Positions 8,158 through 15,971 of a DNA stretch of 64,000 bases are shown one piece after another; position 1 is the first letter of the stretch, and every line of letters starts with the position of its first letter. The DNA lies in NCBI RefSeq assembly GCF_900105245.1, contig NZ_FNSZ01000001.1, positions 3,968,001-4,032,000 on the forward strand. The letters are read 5' to 3'. This stretch comes from Streptomyces sp. 1222.5. GTDB taxonomy: Bacteria > Actinomycetota > Actinomycetes > Streptomycetales > Streptomycetaceae. Position numbers and translations under genes: made by a program. The notes under the pieces were generated by a model. The model searched no databases and had not been told where the DNA came from. It saw only the letters and a list, made by a program, of their open reading frames with translations.

Positions 8158-9305
8158 CACACGGCCCCCTTGGGCTCTCTGGGCAGACCGAGCACCCGCT
8201 CGGCGATGATCGTGCGCTGGACCTGGTCCGAGCCGCCGTAGATGGTGTCGGCCCGGGAGAAGAGGAACAGGTGCTGTGCCGCGTCGAGTTCGTACGGCGC
8301 GGCCGGCGACCAGGCGGTGGGGCCCACCGCCGCCGTCGCCCCCCGGACCCGTACGGCCAGCTCCCCGAGCCGCTGGTGCCAGTTGGCCCACAGCAGCTTG
8401 GCCACGCTGGGCGCGCCCGGGTCGCCGGAGCCGCCGAGGGTGCGCAGCGCGTTCCAGCGCATGGTGCGCAGCTCGGCCCACTGCCGTACGAGCCGCTCCC
8501 GCAGGACGGGATCGTCGAGGCCCCCGGTCTCGGCGGCGGTGGCCACGACCTTGGCCAGCTCCTCGGCGAAGCCGATCTGCTGGGCCAGGGTGGACACCCC
8601 GCGTTCGAAGCCGAGGAGGCTCATCGCGACCTGCCAGCCCCGCCCCTCCGCCCCGACGACGTGCTCCGCGCGCGCGTGCGCCCCGTCGAAGAAGACCTCG
8701 TTGAACTCGCTGGTGCCGGTCATCTGGCGGATGGGCCGCACCTCGACGCGGCCCGGCTGGTCCATCGGGACGAGCAGGAAGCTCAGTCCGTGATGGCGGC
8801 GGGAGCCGGGATCGGTGCGGGCGAGCACGAAGCACCAGTCGGCCTCGTGGGCGAGGGAGGTCCAGATCTTCTGGCCGGTGATCCGGTAGTGCGGCCCCTC
8901 CCGTACGGCCACGGTACGGACGCCGGCCAGATCGGAGCCGGCACCGGGTTCGCTGTAGCCCTGGCACCACAGTTCCTCGCCCGCGGCGACCGGGGGCAGG
9001 AACCGGGCCTTCTGCTCGTCGGTGCCGTGGACGAGGAGGGTGGGCGCGAGCAGGTTCTCCCCGATGTGCCCCGAGCGCGGCGGAGCACCCGACCGGGCGT
9101 ACTCCTCGGCCCAGGCGACCTGCTGGGTGAGGGTGGCGGCGCGGTTGCCGTACCCCTCCTCGGGCCAGCCGAGCCCGATCCAGCCGGCCTTGCCGAGGGT
9201 CCGCTCCCAGGTCCGCCGGTCCGTGCCGGCGCCGGCGTGGGCGGCGAGCCAGTCCCGGACCTCGGCGCGGAACGTCTCGTCTTCCTGACTGAACCCGAAA
9301 TCCAT
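8157..9305 (-). CDS. Acyl-CoA dehydrogenase
   Basis: This 382-aa protein has the complete acyl-CoA dehydrogenase fold: an N-terminal helical domain, the FAD-binding middle region (CQGYSEPGAGSDLAGVRT and ITGQKIWTS) and a C-terminal helical domain with FERGVSTLAQQIG, where the Glu is in the position used as catalytic base in FadE-type enzymes. It oxidises an acyl-CoA to the 2,3-enoyl-CoA and passes electrons to ETF. ATG at 9305 starts the canonical MDFGFSQEDE N-terminus; the open frame upstream (to 9581) overlaps the SDR gene and is not coding. The acyl substrate is unknown. Confidence 0.9.
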   Translation of the reverse strand: MDFGFSQEDETFRAEVRDWLAAHAGAGTDRRTWERTLGKAGWIGLGWPEEGYGNRAATLTQQVAWAEEYARSGAPPRSGHIGENLLAPTLLVHGTDEQKARFLPPVAAGEELWCQGYSEPGAGSDLAGVRTVAVREGPHYRITGQKIWTSLAHEADWCFVLARTDPGSRRHHGLSFLLVPMDQPGRVEVRPIRQMTGTSEFNEVFFDGAHARAEHVVGAEGRGWQVAMSLLGFERGVSTLAQQIGFAEELAKVVATAAETGGLDDPVLRERLVRQWAELRTMRWNALRTLGGSGDPGAPSVAKLLWANWHQRLGELAVRVRGATAAVGPTAWSPAAPYELDAAQHLFLFSRADTIYGGSDQVQRTIIAERVLGLPREPKGAV

Positions 9306-9412
9306 GTGGACCGCCTTGAGTCGAGTGTCCGGAGCTGGATGGCCGCGAGCGCGTCGGGCGCCGGGGTCTGTCGTTCGGATCAGGCCGGCCCGGCTCACGG
9401 TGCCGGCACGCC

Positions 9413-10324
9413 CTAGGCGTTGGGCCGGGTACCGCTGCGCGCCGCCTCCTCCATCGCGGCCACCCGCGCGAGCATCGGCATCGGGTCCACCCCCACGGAG
9501 CCGGGCAGGAACTGCGCGATCCGTTCGGGCGTCCATCCGCCGGAGGCGAACGCGGCCCGCAGCTCGCGCGGCTGGGCCCACACCGCGATCTTCGGACCGG
9601 CGATCGTGTACACCTGCCCGGTGACGCCCTGGTCCTTCGCGCCGTCGGACAGCAGGTAGACCACGAGCGCGGCGACGTCCTCCGGCTCACCGATCTCCGC
9701 CAGCTCCATCGGCACGTTCGCCGACATCCTCGTACGCGCCACCGGGGCCACCGCGTTGGCGGTCACCCCGTACTTGTGCAGGCCCAGCGCGGCACTGCGG
9801 ACCAGCGAGATGATCCCGCCCTTGGCCGCGCTGTAGTTGGCCTGGGAGACCGAGCCCTGGTGGTTCCCGCTGGTGAAACCGATGAGCGTGCCGGACCTCT
9901 GGGCGCGCATCACGGCGGAGGCGGCCCGGAAGACGGTGAAGGTGCCCTTGAGGTGGGTGGCGACGACGGGGTCCCACTCCTCCTCGGTCATGTTGAACAG
10001 CATCCGCTCGCGCAGGATGCCCGCCACGCAGACGACCCCGTCGAGGCGGCCGTAGGAGGCCAGGGCCGTGTCCACGACCCGCTGCCCGCCGGCCATGGTG
10101 GCGATGTCGTCGGCGACCGCTACCGCCTCGCCGCCCGCCGCCTCGATCTCCTTGACGACGGCCGCGGCGACCTCGCTCGCCGGTGCGGTGCCGTCGGCGG
10201 CGACCCCGTAGTCGTTGACGACGACCTTCGCGCCCTCGGCCGCCGCGGCGAGGGCGACGGCACGCCCGATGCCGCGTCCGGCGCCGGTGACGGCGACCAC
10301 CTTGCCTGCCAAGAAGTTCCCCAC
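9413..10324 (-). CDS. Short-chain dehydrogenase/reductase
   Basis: This 303-aa SDR has the cofactor loop TGAGRGIGRAV (residues 14-24), a Ser in SGNHQG and the YSAAK catalytic Tyr/Lys pair. The Asp after the second strand (VVNDYG) favours NAD. Its length and C-terminal tail resemble hydroxyacyl-CoA dehydrogenases related to the MFE-2 SDR domain, so a 3-hydroxyacyl-CoA or ring-alcohol substrate is plausible. GTG at 10324 follows a purine-rich GGAAGGGG. It heads a three-gene minus-strand operon with the acyl-CoA dehydrogenase and the ADH. Its promoter region carries the cluster operator at 10347, shared with the divergent cyclase gene. Confidence 0.9.
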   Translation of the reverse strand: MGNFLAGKVVAVTGAGRGIGRAVALAAAAEGAKVVVNDYGVAADGTAPASEVAAAVVKEIEAAGGEAVAVADDIATMAGGQRVVDTALASYGRLDGVVCVAGILRERMLFNMTEEEWDPVVATHLKGTFTVFRAASAVMRAQRSGTLIGFTSGNHQGSVSQANYSAAKGGIISLVRSAALGLHKYGVTANAVAPVARTRMSANVPMELAEIGEPEDVAALVVYLLSDGAKDQGVTGQVYTIAGPKIAVWAQPRELRAAFASGGWTPERIAQFLPGSVGVDPMPMLARVAAMEEAARSGTRPNA

Positions 10325-10346
10325 GTCCGGCCCCTTCCCGCGGTTT

Positions 10347-10361
10347 CTGACGGTCCGTTAG
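10347..10361. promoter_or_regulatory. Operator-like inverted repeat, cluster operator copy 3
   Basis: CTGACGGTCCGTTAG has one mismatch from a CTGACGG/CCGTCAG palindrome. It lies in the 86-bp divergent region between the SDR gene (start 10324, minus) and the cyclase gene (start 10411, plus), so one bound dimer could regulate both. Confidence 0.65.
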
Positions 10362-10410
10362 ATTTTATGGCGCGTCGGACGCGCGGACACAAGCCCCGGG
10401 GAGGCACCGG

Positions 10411-11337
10411 ATGGCACTGCCGGAGGAGTTCCACGAGATCGCGAAGCGGGTGAACAACTGGGGGCGCTGGGGCGCCGGCGACGAGATCGGCACGCTGAAC
10501 CTCGTCACCGACGAGGTGGTGCGGCAGGCCGCCGCCGGGGTCCGCACCGGCCGCCGCGTCCCGCTCGCACTGCCGCTGCGGCAGGACGGCGTGCAGACCG
10601 GGTTGATCCCCGGCCGGGTCAATCCGCTGCACGCGATGGTGCAGACCAACCAGGAGCTGTTCGGCCCGGGGACGGTGGCGTGCAGCGACGACGTCGTGAC
10701 CATGGGGCTGCAGGCGGGCACCCACTGGGACGCGCTCACGCACGTCTCGCACTCCGGCCGGCTCTACAACGGCCGTCCGGCGCACACGGTCACCGCGCAC
10801 GCCGGTGCCGAGTTCAGCGGCATCGACAAGGTGCGGCACGTCGTCTCGCGCGGGGTGCTGCTGGACGTGGCCCGCGCACGGGGCGTGGACCGGCTGGCGG
10901 GGGATCACGCGGTCACGCCGGAGGACCTGGCGGCGGCGGAGGAGTTCGGCGCCGTCCGCGTCCGGGCCGGTGACGTCGTGCTCGTCCGTACCGGGCAGGT
11001 GCAGGTGTACCTGGCCGGGGACAAGCACGGATACGGCTATCCGTCGCCGGGTCTGTCGGTGCGCTGCCCGGAGTGGTTCCACGCGCGTGACGTGGCGGCC
11101 GTCGCGAACGACACGCTCACTTTTGAGATCTTTCCTCCCGAGATCGACAATCTCTGGTTGCCGGTGCACGCCCTGGACCTGGTGGAGATGGGGATGCTCC
11201 AGGGGCAGAACTGGAATCTCGAAGAGTTGTCCACAGCCTGTGGACAAGAGCGGCGGTACGCGTTCCTCCTGTCGGCGATGCCCGAGCCGTTCGTGGGCGC
11301 GACGGGGACCCCGGTGGCACCGGTGGCGATCCTGTGA
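10411..11337 (+). CDS. Cyclase family protein (kynurenine formamidase-like metal hydrolase)
   Basis: This 308-aa protein belongs to the cyclase/KynB-like family. The metal-binding signature is seen as GTHWDALTHVSHSGRLYNG (near residue 105), giving H-x-D-x3-H-type ligands. Family members hydrolyse amide, lactone or ring C-C bonds. It starts at ATG 10411 with GGGGAGG upstream and is divergent from the SDR operon across operator copy 3. In this cluster it may open or hydrolyse a ring intermediate. An unusual pair of DnaA-box sequences lies in its 3' coding region (11227-11247), and the stop is followed by a TGAGAG hexamer repeat. Confidence 0.88.
   Translation: MALPEEFHEIAKRVNNWGRWGAGDEIGTLNLVTDEVVRQAAAGVRTGRRVPLALPLRQDGVQTGLIPGRVNPLHAMVQTNQELFGPGTVACSDDVVTMGLQAGTHWDALTHVSHSGRLYNGRPAHTVTAHAGAEFSGIDKVRHVVSRGVLLDVARARGVDRLAGDHAVTPEDLAAAEEFGAVRVRAGDVVLVRTGQVQVYLAGDKHGYGYPSPGLSVRCPEWFHARDVAAVANDTLTFEIFPPEIDNLWLPVHALDLVEMGMLQGQNWNLEELSTACGQERRYAFLLSAMPEPFVGATGTPVAPVAIL
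11227..11247. promoter_or_regulatory. Two inverted consensus DnaA boxes inside a coding region
   Basis: TTGTCCACA (11227-11235) and its exact reverse complement TGTGGACAA (11239-11247) face each other across three bases. TTGTCCACA is the preferred Streptomyces DnaA box from general knowledge. The site lies inside the cyclase gene, far from any recognisable oriC. A chance palindrome has not been excluded. Confidence 0.5.
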
Positions 11338-11356
11338 GAGTGAGAGTGAGAGTGAG
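11335..11356 (+). repeat. TGAGAG hexamer repeat giving four in-frame stops
   Basis: The stop of the cyclase gene is the first TGA of a TGAGAG unit repeated three times and followed by a fourth TGA, so every second codon is an in-frame stop. It is a short simple-sequence repeat. No other function is evident. Confidence 0.7.
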
Positions 11357-11613
11357 GGGTCCGGCGCCGGGACACCGGCGTCCGCGGATGTCCCGCGACC
11401 GGCCCGGCCGGCGGCGCGTCTCCCCCCGGAGTCGCGCGCACGCCGCCGGCCGGTGCGACCCACACTCGGCGAGGACCGCCCTGCCGCGGCCCTCGCCGTC
11501 CCCTCGCGGCGAATCGACGCCCACCAGCGTGATCAGTCGGCCATGGGCAGTCAACGCCGCAACGGCGATTTGTCGCCTACGCCCGGTTCACGAGACCCGC
11601 GCACGGTTGCACC

Positions 11614-11635
11614 CCCGGCGCATCTCGGCGCCGGG
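11614..11635 (-). terminator. Stem-loop after the ATP-binding protein gene
   Basis: CCCGGCGC (11614-11621) pairs perfectly with GCGCCGGG (11628-11635) around a 6-nt loop. It lies directly past the stop of the minus-strand gene ending at 11639. The rest of 11357-11613 shows no gene. Confidence 0.65.
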
Positions 11636-11638
11636 AGG

Positions 11639-12127
11639 CTACACGGCTTCGAAGGCGAGGTCCTCGTAGGCGGACAGGCCGCCCCCGTACGCCATCGCCG
11701 CGCTCCGCCGGGGCCCCGAACAGCGGTCCAGTTCGCACCAGATGCTCTTGCCGGCGCCGTCCGGGCTCCAGCCCCAGCGATCGGCCAGGCAGTCCACGAG
11801 CGCCAGGCCCCGGCCGCCGGTCGCGTCGTCGGCGGCGCACCGCGGCACCGGGGCGCGGGAGCTGCTGTCGGCCACCTCCACCCGGACCGTGGCGGAGGGC
11901 GGGGCCTCCGCCACCGGGACCGGCAGGGAGAGCCGCAGCACGGCCGGACGGCCGGTGTGCACCACGGCGTTGGTCACCAGCTCGGAGACGAGCAGGATCA
12001 GAGTCTCGGCCAACGGCTCGTCGACCCCTATGCCCGACCCGGCGAGTCGCGAGCGGGCCCACTTCCTGGCCCGTCCCACCTCCGCGGGGTCGGGCCGGAT
12101 CTCCAGCTGCACTTCAAGCACCTGCAC
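11639..12127 (-). CDS. ATP-binding anti-sigma regulatory (HATPase) protein
   Basis: This 162-aa protein has a GHKL/HATPase fold: N-box LILLVSELVTNAVVHTG (about 45-61), then a degenerate G1 region and ATGGRGLALVDCLADRWG (about 110-127). This is the RsbW/SpoIIAB-like single-domain class that is abundant in Streptomyces and binds sigma factors or anti-sigma antagonists. It starts at GTG 12127. It sits within the catabolic cluster but appears to have its own promoter region and no functional link to that pathway. A STAS protein that could be a partner lies at 18153. No Ser-kinase target can be assigned from sequence. Confidence 0.85.
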   Translation of the reverse strand: MQVLEVQLEIRPDPAEVGRARKWARSRLAGSGIGVDEPLAETLILLVSELVTNAVVHTGRPAVLRLSLPVPVAEAPPSATVRVEVADSSSRAPVPRCAADDATGGRGLALVDCLADRWGWSPDGAGKSIWCELDRCSGPRRSAAMAYGGGLSAYEDLAFEAV

Positions 12128-12666
12128 CGCTCACACCATCCGAACCGGCGGACACATGAACCGACGCCGGCCGGACGCCGCGGTGCGAACCACGGCGATC
12201 GGCACGACGAGGGCCACGATCGTAGCCATTTTCTGCATGGCCAGGACAACGGGCCAGAGCAAGGGTCACGGACCGTGATTCCCTTGCAAGGCAGCATGGT
12301 TGACGTACAGTCACCCCAACAAGCGCTTCGGGCATATTCCAGCGCGAAGGAGTACGCGTAGGGCATACTGTGCGACGCTCGTGCCGGGGAGTCGAACAGG
12401 CGGGGGCCGGCACTCCGACCGCCCCGCGAACAGCGGCGCGCACCGCACTGACCGGCACCACCCCAGGGGCACCACCGGCACGGCTCGTGCTCGCAGCCAC
12501 TCGCATCCCACACAAGGTACCCGAGCGGACAGCCGACTCCGGGACGTGACGAGTCCCGGGAAGGACACAACCCGGTATCGACGCTCAGTGATTCCGCGGT
12601 GCCACGATCCGCGACATCTTGGGCCAAGGCTTCGCCGGTGGCGCCGCCCGGGACGCCGCCGCCCGC
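12128..12666. other. Intergenic region without a convincing gene
   Basis: This 539-base stretch has only arginine/serine/threonine-rich frames with poor coding bias. One 33-codon minus-strand frame (12131-12229, starting MATIVALVVPIAVV, stopping 4 bp before the HATPase start) looks hydrophobic but has no ribosome-binding site and is not called. Two adjacent palindromes at 12261-12291 are described separately. Confidence 0.6.
12261..12291. promoter_or_regulatory. Two adjacent palindromes upstream of the ATP-binding protein gene
   Basis: TCACGG-A-CCGTGA (12266-12278) is a perfect inverted repeat flanked by AAGGG and CCCTT, which extends the symmetry. CCTTGCAAGG (12282-12291) is a second perfect palindrome. 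They lie about 135-165 bp upstream of the HATPase start and could be operator sites. No regulator is assigned. Confidence 0.45.
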
Positions 12667-13560
12667 TCAGATTCCGAGCCGCGCCGCGAGGAGTTCCTCG
12701 CTCCAGGCGCTCCCCCCGCCGCGACGAGCCCGCACCCAGGCCCGCTTCAGGTGCAGGTGGACGTCCGCCTCCCAGGTGAACCCCATCCCGCCGTGCACCT
12801 GGAGACAGTCCCGGGCCCCGCGTACGGCGGCCTCGTCGGCGAGCAGCCGGGCGGCCGCGACGTCGGCGGGATCGGCGGTCACGGCGGCCGCGTAGACGGC
12901 CGCCCGCGCGGTCTCGGCCCGCACCAGCAGGTCCGCGCACAGGTGCTGGACGGCCTGGAAGGCCCCGACCGGCCGCCCGAACTGCTCTCGCGTCCGGGCG
13001 TGTTGCACGGCCAGCTCGCACACCTGTGTGGCGGTGCCCAGCTGCTCGGCCGCGGTGAGGAGCGCGGCCACCGGTTCCGGGGCCCCGGCGGCGGGCGCGC
13101 GGCCGCCGTCCGCGGGCAGCCGGTGCAGCGGGGTGAGCGGGTCGACCGACCGCATCGGTACGGCTCCGGCGGCCTCCCCCCGTACGACGTCGGCCGCGTC
13201 CAGCCACTCCACCAGCGCCCCGTCCACGGCGGCCACGACCGTCTCCCCGGTGGCCGCGCCGGGCACCGTCCCGGCCGCGAGGTGCGTGGCCACGAGCGGC
13301 CCGGGCAGCAGGGCGCGTCCGGCCTCCTCGAAGGCCAGCACCGCCTCGGGCAGGCCCGCTCCGACCCCGCCGTCCGCCTCCGGCAGCCGCAGCGCGAAGA
13401 AGCCCGCCCGCCCCAGTGCCCGCCACAGCTCCCGGTCGACACGGCCCGGCGCGTCGACGGCCGCGCGCAGTTCCTCCCGCCCGAAGTGCCGTCCCAGCAG
13501 GTCCCGTACGCCCGTCCGCAGCGCCCGCTGGTCGTCGGTGAGTCGGAAGCGCACGCTCAT
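12667..13560 (-). CDS. Acyl-CoA dehydrogenase, short (beta-type) subunit
   Basis: At 297 aa this is clearly shorter than the usual 380. It keeps acyl-CoA dehydrogenase family features: MSVRFRLTDDQRALRTGVRDL at the start, FALRLPEADGGVGAGLPE, and a C-terminal helical domain with FGRPVGAFQAVQHLCADL and VHGGMGFTWEADVHLHLKRA. The middle beta-domain is reduced and no Glu is seen in the usual catalytic position. It overlaps the preceding full-length dehydrogenase by ATGA. The pairing matches heteromeric acyl-CoA dehydrogenases known from actinobacterial sterol and terpenoid side-chain degradation, where one subunit lacks catalytic residues but completes the FAD site. Heteromer formation is inference. 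Confidence 0.85.
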   Translation of the reverse strand: MSVRFRLTDDQRALRTGVRDLLGRHFGREELRAAVDAPGRVDRELWRALGRAGFFALRLPEADGGVGAGLPEAVLAFEEAGRALLPGPLVATHLAAGTVPGAATGETVVAAVDGALVEWLDAADVVRGEAAGAVPMRSVDPLTPLHRLPADGGRAPAAGAPEPVAALLTAAEQLGTATQVCELAVQHARTREQFGRPVGAFQAVQHLCADLLVRAETARAAVYAAAVTADPADVAAARLLADEAAVRGARDCLQVHGGMGFTWEADVHLHLKRAWVRARRGGGSAWSEELLAARLGI

Positions 13561-14690
13561 CTCCCCCTGGGCAGGCCGAGGATGCGCTCGGCGACGATGT
13601 TGCGCTGGATCTGCGAGGTGCCGGCGGCGATGGTGTACGACAGCGAGGAGAGCCGGTCGAGGACCCACGGGCGGTCCAGGTCGAGGCAGTCCGGGCCGAG
13701 CACGTCGGCGGCGGTGTCGTACAGGTCCTGCCGGGCGTGCGAGTACCGGAGCTTGAAGACCGAACCGCCGACGCCCGGCACCCCACCGCCGGCCTCCGCC
13801 TCGCTCACGTTCCACTGGGTCAGCCGCCACAGCGCCCGGAACTCCGCGTCGAGCCGCCCGAGCCGCCGGCGCAGCGCCGGGTCGTCCCAGGTGCCGTTCC
13901 GCCGGGCCGCGCGGGCGAGTCCGCCGAGGACGCGGCGGCAGGCGACGACCTCACCGACGAAGGCGGTGCCGCGCTCGAAGGAGAGGGTCACCATGGTCAC
14001 GCGCCAGCCGTCGTTCTCCGCGCCCACCCGGTTGGCTGCGGGCACCCGCACCTCGTCGAGGAACACCTCGGCGAACTCCGCCGACCCGGCGAGCGTGCGC
14101 AGCGGCCGTACGGTGACGCCCTCGGCGTCCATGGGCAGGGCGAGCCAGGTGATGCCCCGGTGGCGGGGCGCGTCCGGGTCGGTGCGCACCAGCAGTTCGC
14201 ACCAGTCGGCGACCTCGGCGTGCGAGGTCCAGATCTTGGACCCGGTCACCACGTAGTGGTCGCCGTCGCGCCGCGCCCGGGTGCGCAGCGCGGCGAGGTC
14301 GGACCCGGCGCCCGGTTCGCTGAACCCCTGGCACCACACCTCCTCACCGCGCAGGATCGGCGGCAGCCAGCGCTCCCGCTGCGCGGGCGTGCCCTCGGCG
14401 GCGATGGTCGGGCCCGCGTGCAGCAGCCCGACGAACCCGGCGCCGACGTAGGGGGCGCCGGCCCGCTCCGTCTCCTCCAGGAAGATCAGCCGGGTGGTCG
14501 GGGAGGCGTCCCAGTGGACGTCGGCGTACCCGGCGTCGTACAGCATCCGCTGCCAGCCGAGGTCGTAGGCGCGGCGGCCGGGCCAGTCGTCGGGCGGGGG
14601 CGCGGCCGGCAGGCTGGGCAGCACCTTGGTGAGCCATTCCCGCAGCCGGGCCCGGAACTCCTCCTCCTCGGGCGTCCAGGAGAGGTCCAT
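13557..14690 (-). CDS. Acyl-CoA dehydrogenase, catalytic (alpha-type) subunit
   Basis: This 377-aa acyl-CoA dehydrogenase has the FAD/substrate motif CQGFSEPGAGSDLAALRT and VVTGSKIWTS, and SFERGTAFVGEV with the Glu expected as catalytic base. The N-terminus MDLSWTPEEEEFRARLREWL is typical. It overlaps the short dehydrogenase downstream (ATGA) and shares a base with the upstream amidohydrolase stop (TGATG), so the three are translated as one operon. It probably forms the alpha2beta2 unit with the 297-aa partner and desaturates a bulky or branched acyl-CoA. The substrate cannot be read from sequence. Confidence 0.88.
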   Translation of the reverse strand: MDLSWTPEEEEFRARLREWLTKVLPSLPAAPPPDDWPGRRAYDLGWQRMLYDAGYADVHWDASPTTRLIFLEETERAGAPYVGAGFVGLLHAGPTIAAEGTPAQRERWLPPILRGEEVWCQGFSEPGAGSDLAALRTRARRDGDHYVVTGSKIWTSHAEVADWCELLVRTDPDAPRHRGITWLALPMDAEGVTVRPLRTLAGSAEFAEVFLDEVRVPAANRVGAENDGWRVTMVTLSFERGTAFVGEVVACRRVLGGLARAARRNGTWDDPALRRRLGRLDAEFRALWRLTQWNVSEAEAGGGVPGVGGSVFKLRYSHARQDLYDTAADVLGPDCLDLDRPWVLDRLSSLSYTIAAGTSQIQRNIVAERILGLPRGR

Positions 14691-15886
14691 CAGCGGTCGA
14701 GGTCCAGGCCCAGCATGCGGATGGCGTTGCCCCGCATCAGCTTGTGGACGGTCTCGTCGTCGAGGCCCTTCACATGGTCGAGGGCGACCTCCTTGGTGTG
14801 CGGAAAGGTCGAGTCGACGTGCGGATAGTCGGTCTCGAAGGTGGCGTTGTCCCGGCCGACGGCGTCGATCGAGGCGACGCCGTGCTTGTCGCGGAAGAAG
14901 CAGCAGTAGATCTGCCGGTAGTAGTACGTCGACGGCGGCTCGGGGACGAGATCGCGCACCCCGCCCCAGGCGCGGTGCTCCTCCCACACGTCGTCGGCGC
15001 GCTCCAGGGCGTACGGGACCCAGCCCATCTGCCCTTCCGAGTAGGCGAGGGTGAGCCGCGGGAACTTCACCAGGACCCCGCTGAAGAGGTAGTCCATCAT
15101 CGAGGCCATCGCGTTGTTGAAACTGAGCGAGGCCTGTACGGCGGGCGGCGCGTCCGGGGATGCGGCGGGCATCTGCGAGCTGCTGCCGATGTGCATGTTG
15201 ACGACCGTGCCGGTGTCCTGGCAGACGGCGAAGAAGGGGTCCCAGTACCCGGAGTGGATGGAGGGCAGTCCGAGGTGGGTGGGGATCTCGGAGAAGGTGA
15301 CGGCCCGCACCCCGCGCGCGGCGTTGCGCCGGATCTCCGCGACGGCCAGGTCCACGTCCCACAGCGGGATCAGGCACAGCGGGATGAGCCGGCCGCCGCT
15401 GTCCCCGCACCACTCGTCCACCATCCAGTCGTTGTAGGCGCGGACGCAGGCGAGGGCGACCTCCTTGTCGTGCGCCTCGGCGAAGGTCTGGCCGCAGAAG
15501 CGCGGGAAGGTCGGGAAGCAGAGGCTGGCCTCGACGTGGTTGAGGTCCATGTCCGCGAGGCGCGCCTTCGGGTCCCAGCAGCCGCGCCGCATCTGCTCGC
15601 GGGTGATGCCCTCGAGGGTCATCTCGTCGCGGTCGAAGCCGACGGCGGCGATGTTGCGCTTGTACGGGAACTTCAGGTCCTCGTAGATCCACCAGTCCGT
15701 CTGCTGGCCCTCGGGGTCCATGGTGATCCGGTACTTCCCGCCGACGTAGGCCAGCTCCCCGATCCCGGCGGTCAGCGGCCTGGGTCCGCGGTCGCGGTAC
15801 CGCGCGGGCAGCCAGGTCTCGAAAAGATGGGCGGGCTCGATCACGTGGTCGTCGACGCTGATGATGCGGGGCAGTTCGGTCGCCAT
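14690..15886 (-). CDS. Amidohydrolase family (amidohydrolase 2) protein
   Basis: This 398-aa TIM-barrel metal-dependent hydrolase begins with SVDDHVIEPAHLFETWLP, the D-x-H-x2-EP form of the metal motif common in this subfamily. It also has His in HLGLPSIHSG and VNMHIGSSS and a terminal acidic segment ATFETDYPHVDSTFPHT, where the Asp is the usual late metal ligand. The subfamily includes decarboxylases of the ACMSD type and ring hydrolases. ATG 15886 has GGAGGGG upstream. It heads the minus-strand operon with the two acyl-CoA dehydrogenases and faces the acyl-CoA ligase across operator copies 4 and 5. A C-C bond hydrolase or decarboxylase role is inference. Confidence 0.87.
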   Translation of the reverse strand: MATELPRIISVDDHVIEPAHLFETWLPARYRDRGPRPLTAGIGELAYVGGKYRITMDPEGQQTDWWIYEDLKFPYKRNIAAVGFDRDEMTLEGITREQMRRGCWDPKARLADMDLNHVEASLCFPTFPRFCGQTFAEAHDKEVALACVRAYNDWMVDEWCGDSGGRLIPLCLIPLWDVDLAVAEIRRNAARGVRAVTFSEIPTHLGLPSIHSGYWDPFFAVCQDTGTVVNMHIGSSSQMPAASPDAPPAVQASLSFNNAMASMMDYLFSGVLVKFPRLTLAYSEGQMGWVPYALERADDVWEEHRAWGGVRDLVPEPPSTYYYRQIYCCFFRDKHGVASIDAVGRDNATFETDYPHVDSTFPHTKEVALDHVKGLDDETVHKLMRGNAIRMLGLDLDR

Positions 15887-15913
15887 GGGTCCCCTCCGCC
15901 GGACGGTACTTAT

Positions 15914-15928
15914 CTGATGGTCCGTCAG
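15914..15928. promoter_or_regulatory. Operator-like inverted repeat, cluster operator copy 4
   Basis: CTGATGGTCCGTCAG lies 28 bp upstream of the amidohydrolase start (minus). The extended context ATCTGATGGTCCGTCAGAT is a 19-bp near-palindrome, the best-extended copy in the window. Confidence 0.7.
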
Positions 15929-15940
15929 ATAGCATGGCAC

Positions 15941-15955
15941 CTGACGAGCCGTCAG
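15941..15955. promoter_or_regulatory. Operator-like inverted repeat, cluster operator copy 5
   Basis: CTGACGAGCCGTCAG lies 17 bp upstream of the acyl-CoA ligase start and 27 bp from copy 4 (start to start). It differs from copy 1 at a single base. Each divergent gene therefore has its own copy. Confidence 0.7.
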
Positions 15956-15971
15956 CCAAGGAGGGGGCTAC

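Noticed and set aside
8158..9690. The open minus frame running from the alcohol dehydrogenase back to 9690
   Set aside because: The upstream part overlaps the acyl-CoA dehydrogenase and SDR genes in a different frame and has no coding character; only 7108-8157 is real.
12300..12779. Plus-strand ORF of 159 codons in the 12 kb intergenic region
   Set aside because: Composition is Arg/Ser/Thr-heavy, it has no ribosome-binding site and it runs into the short acyl-CoA dehydrogenase on the other strand.
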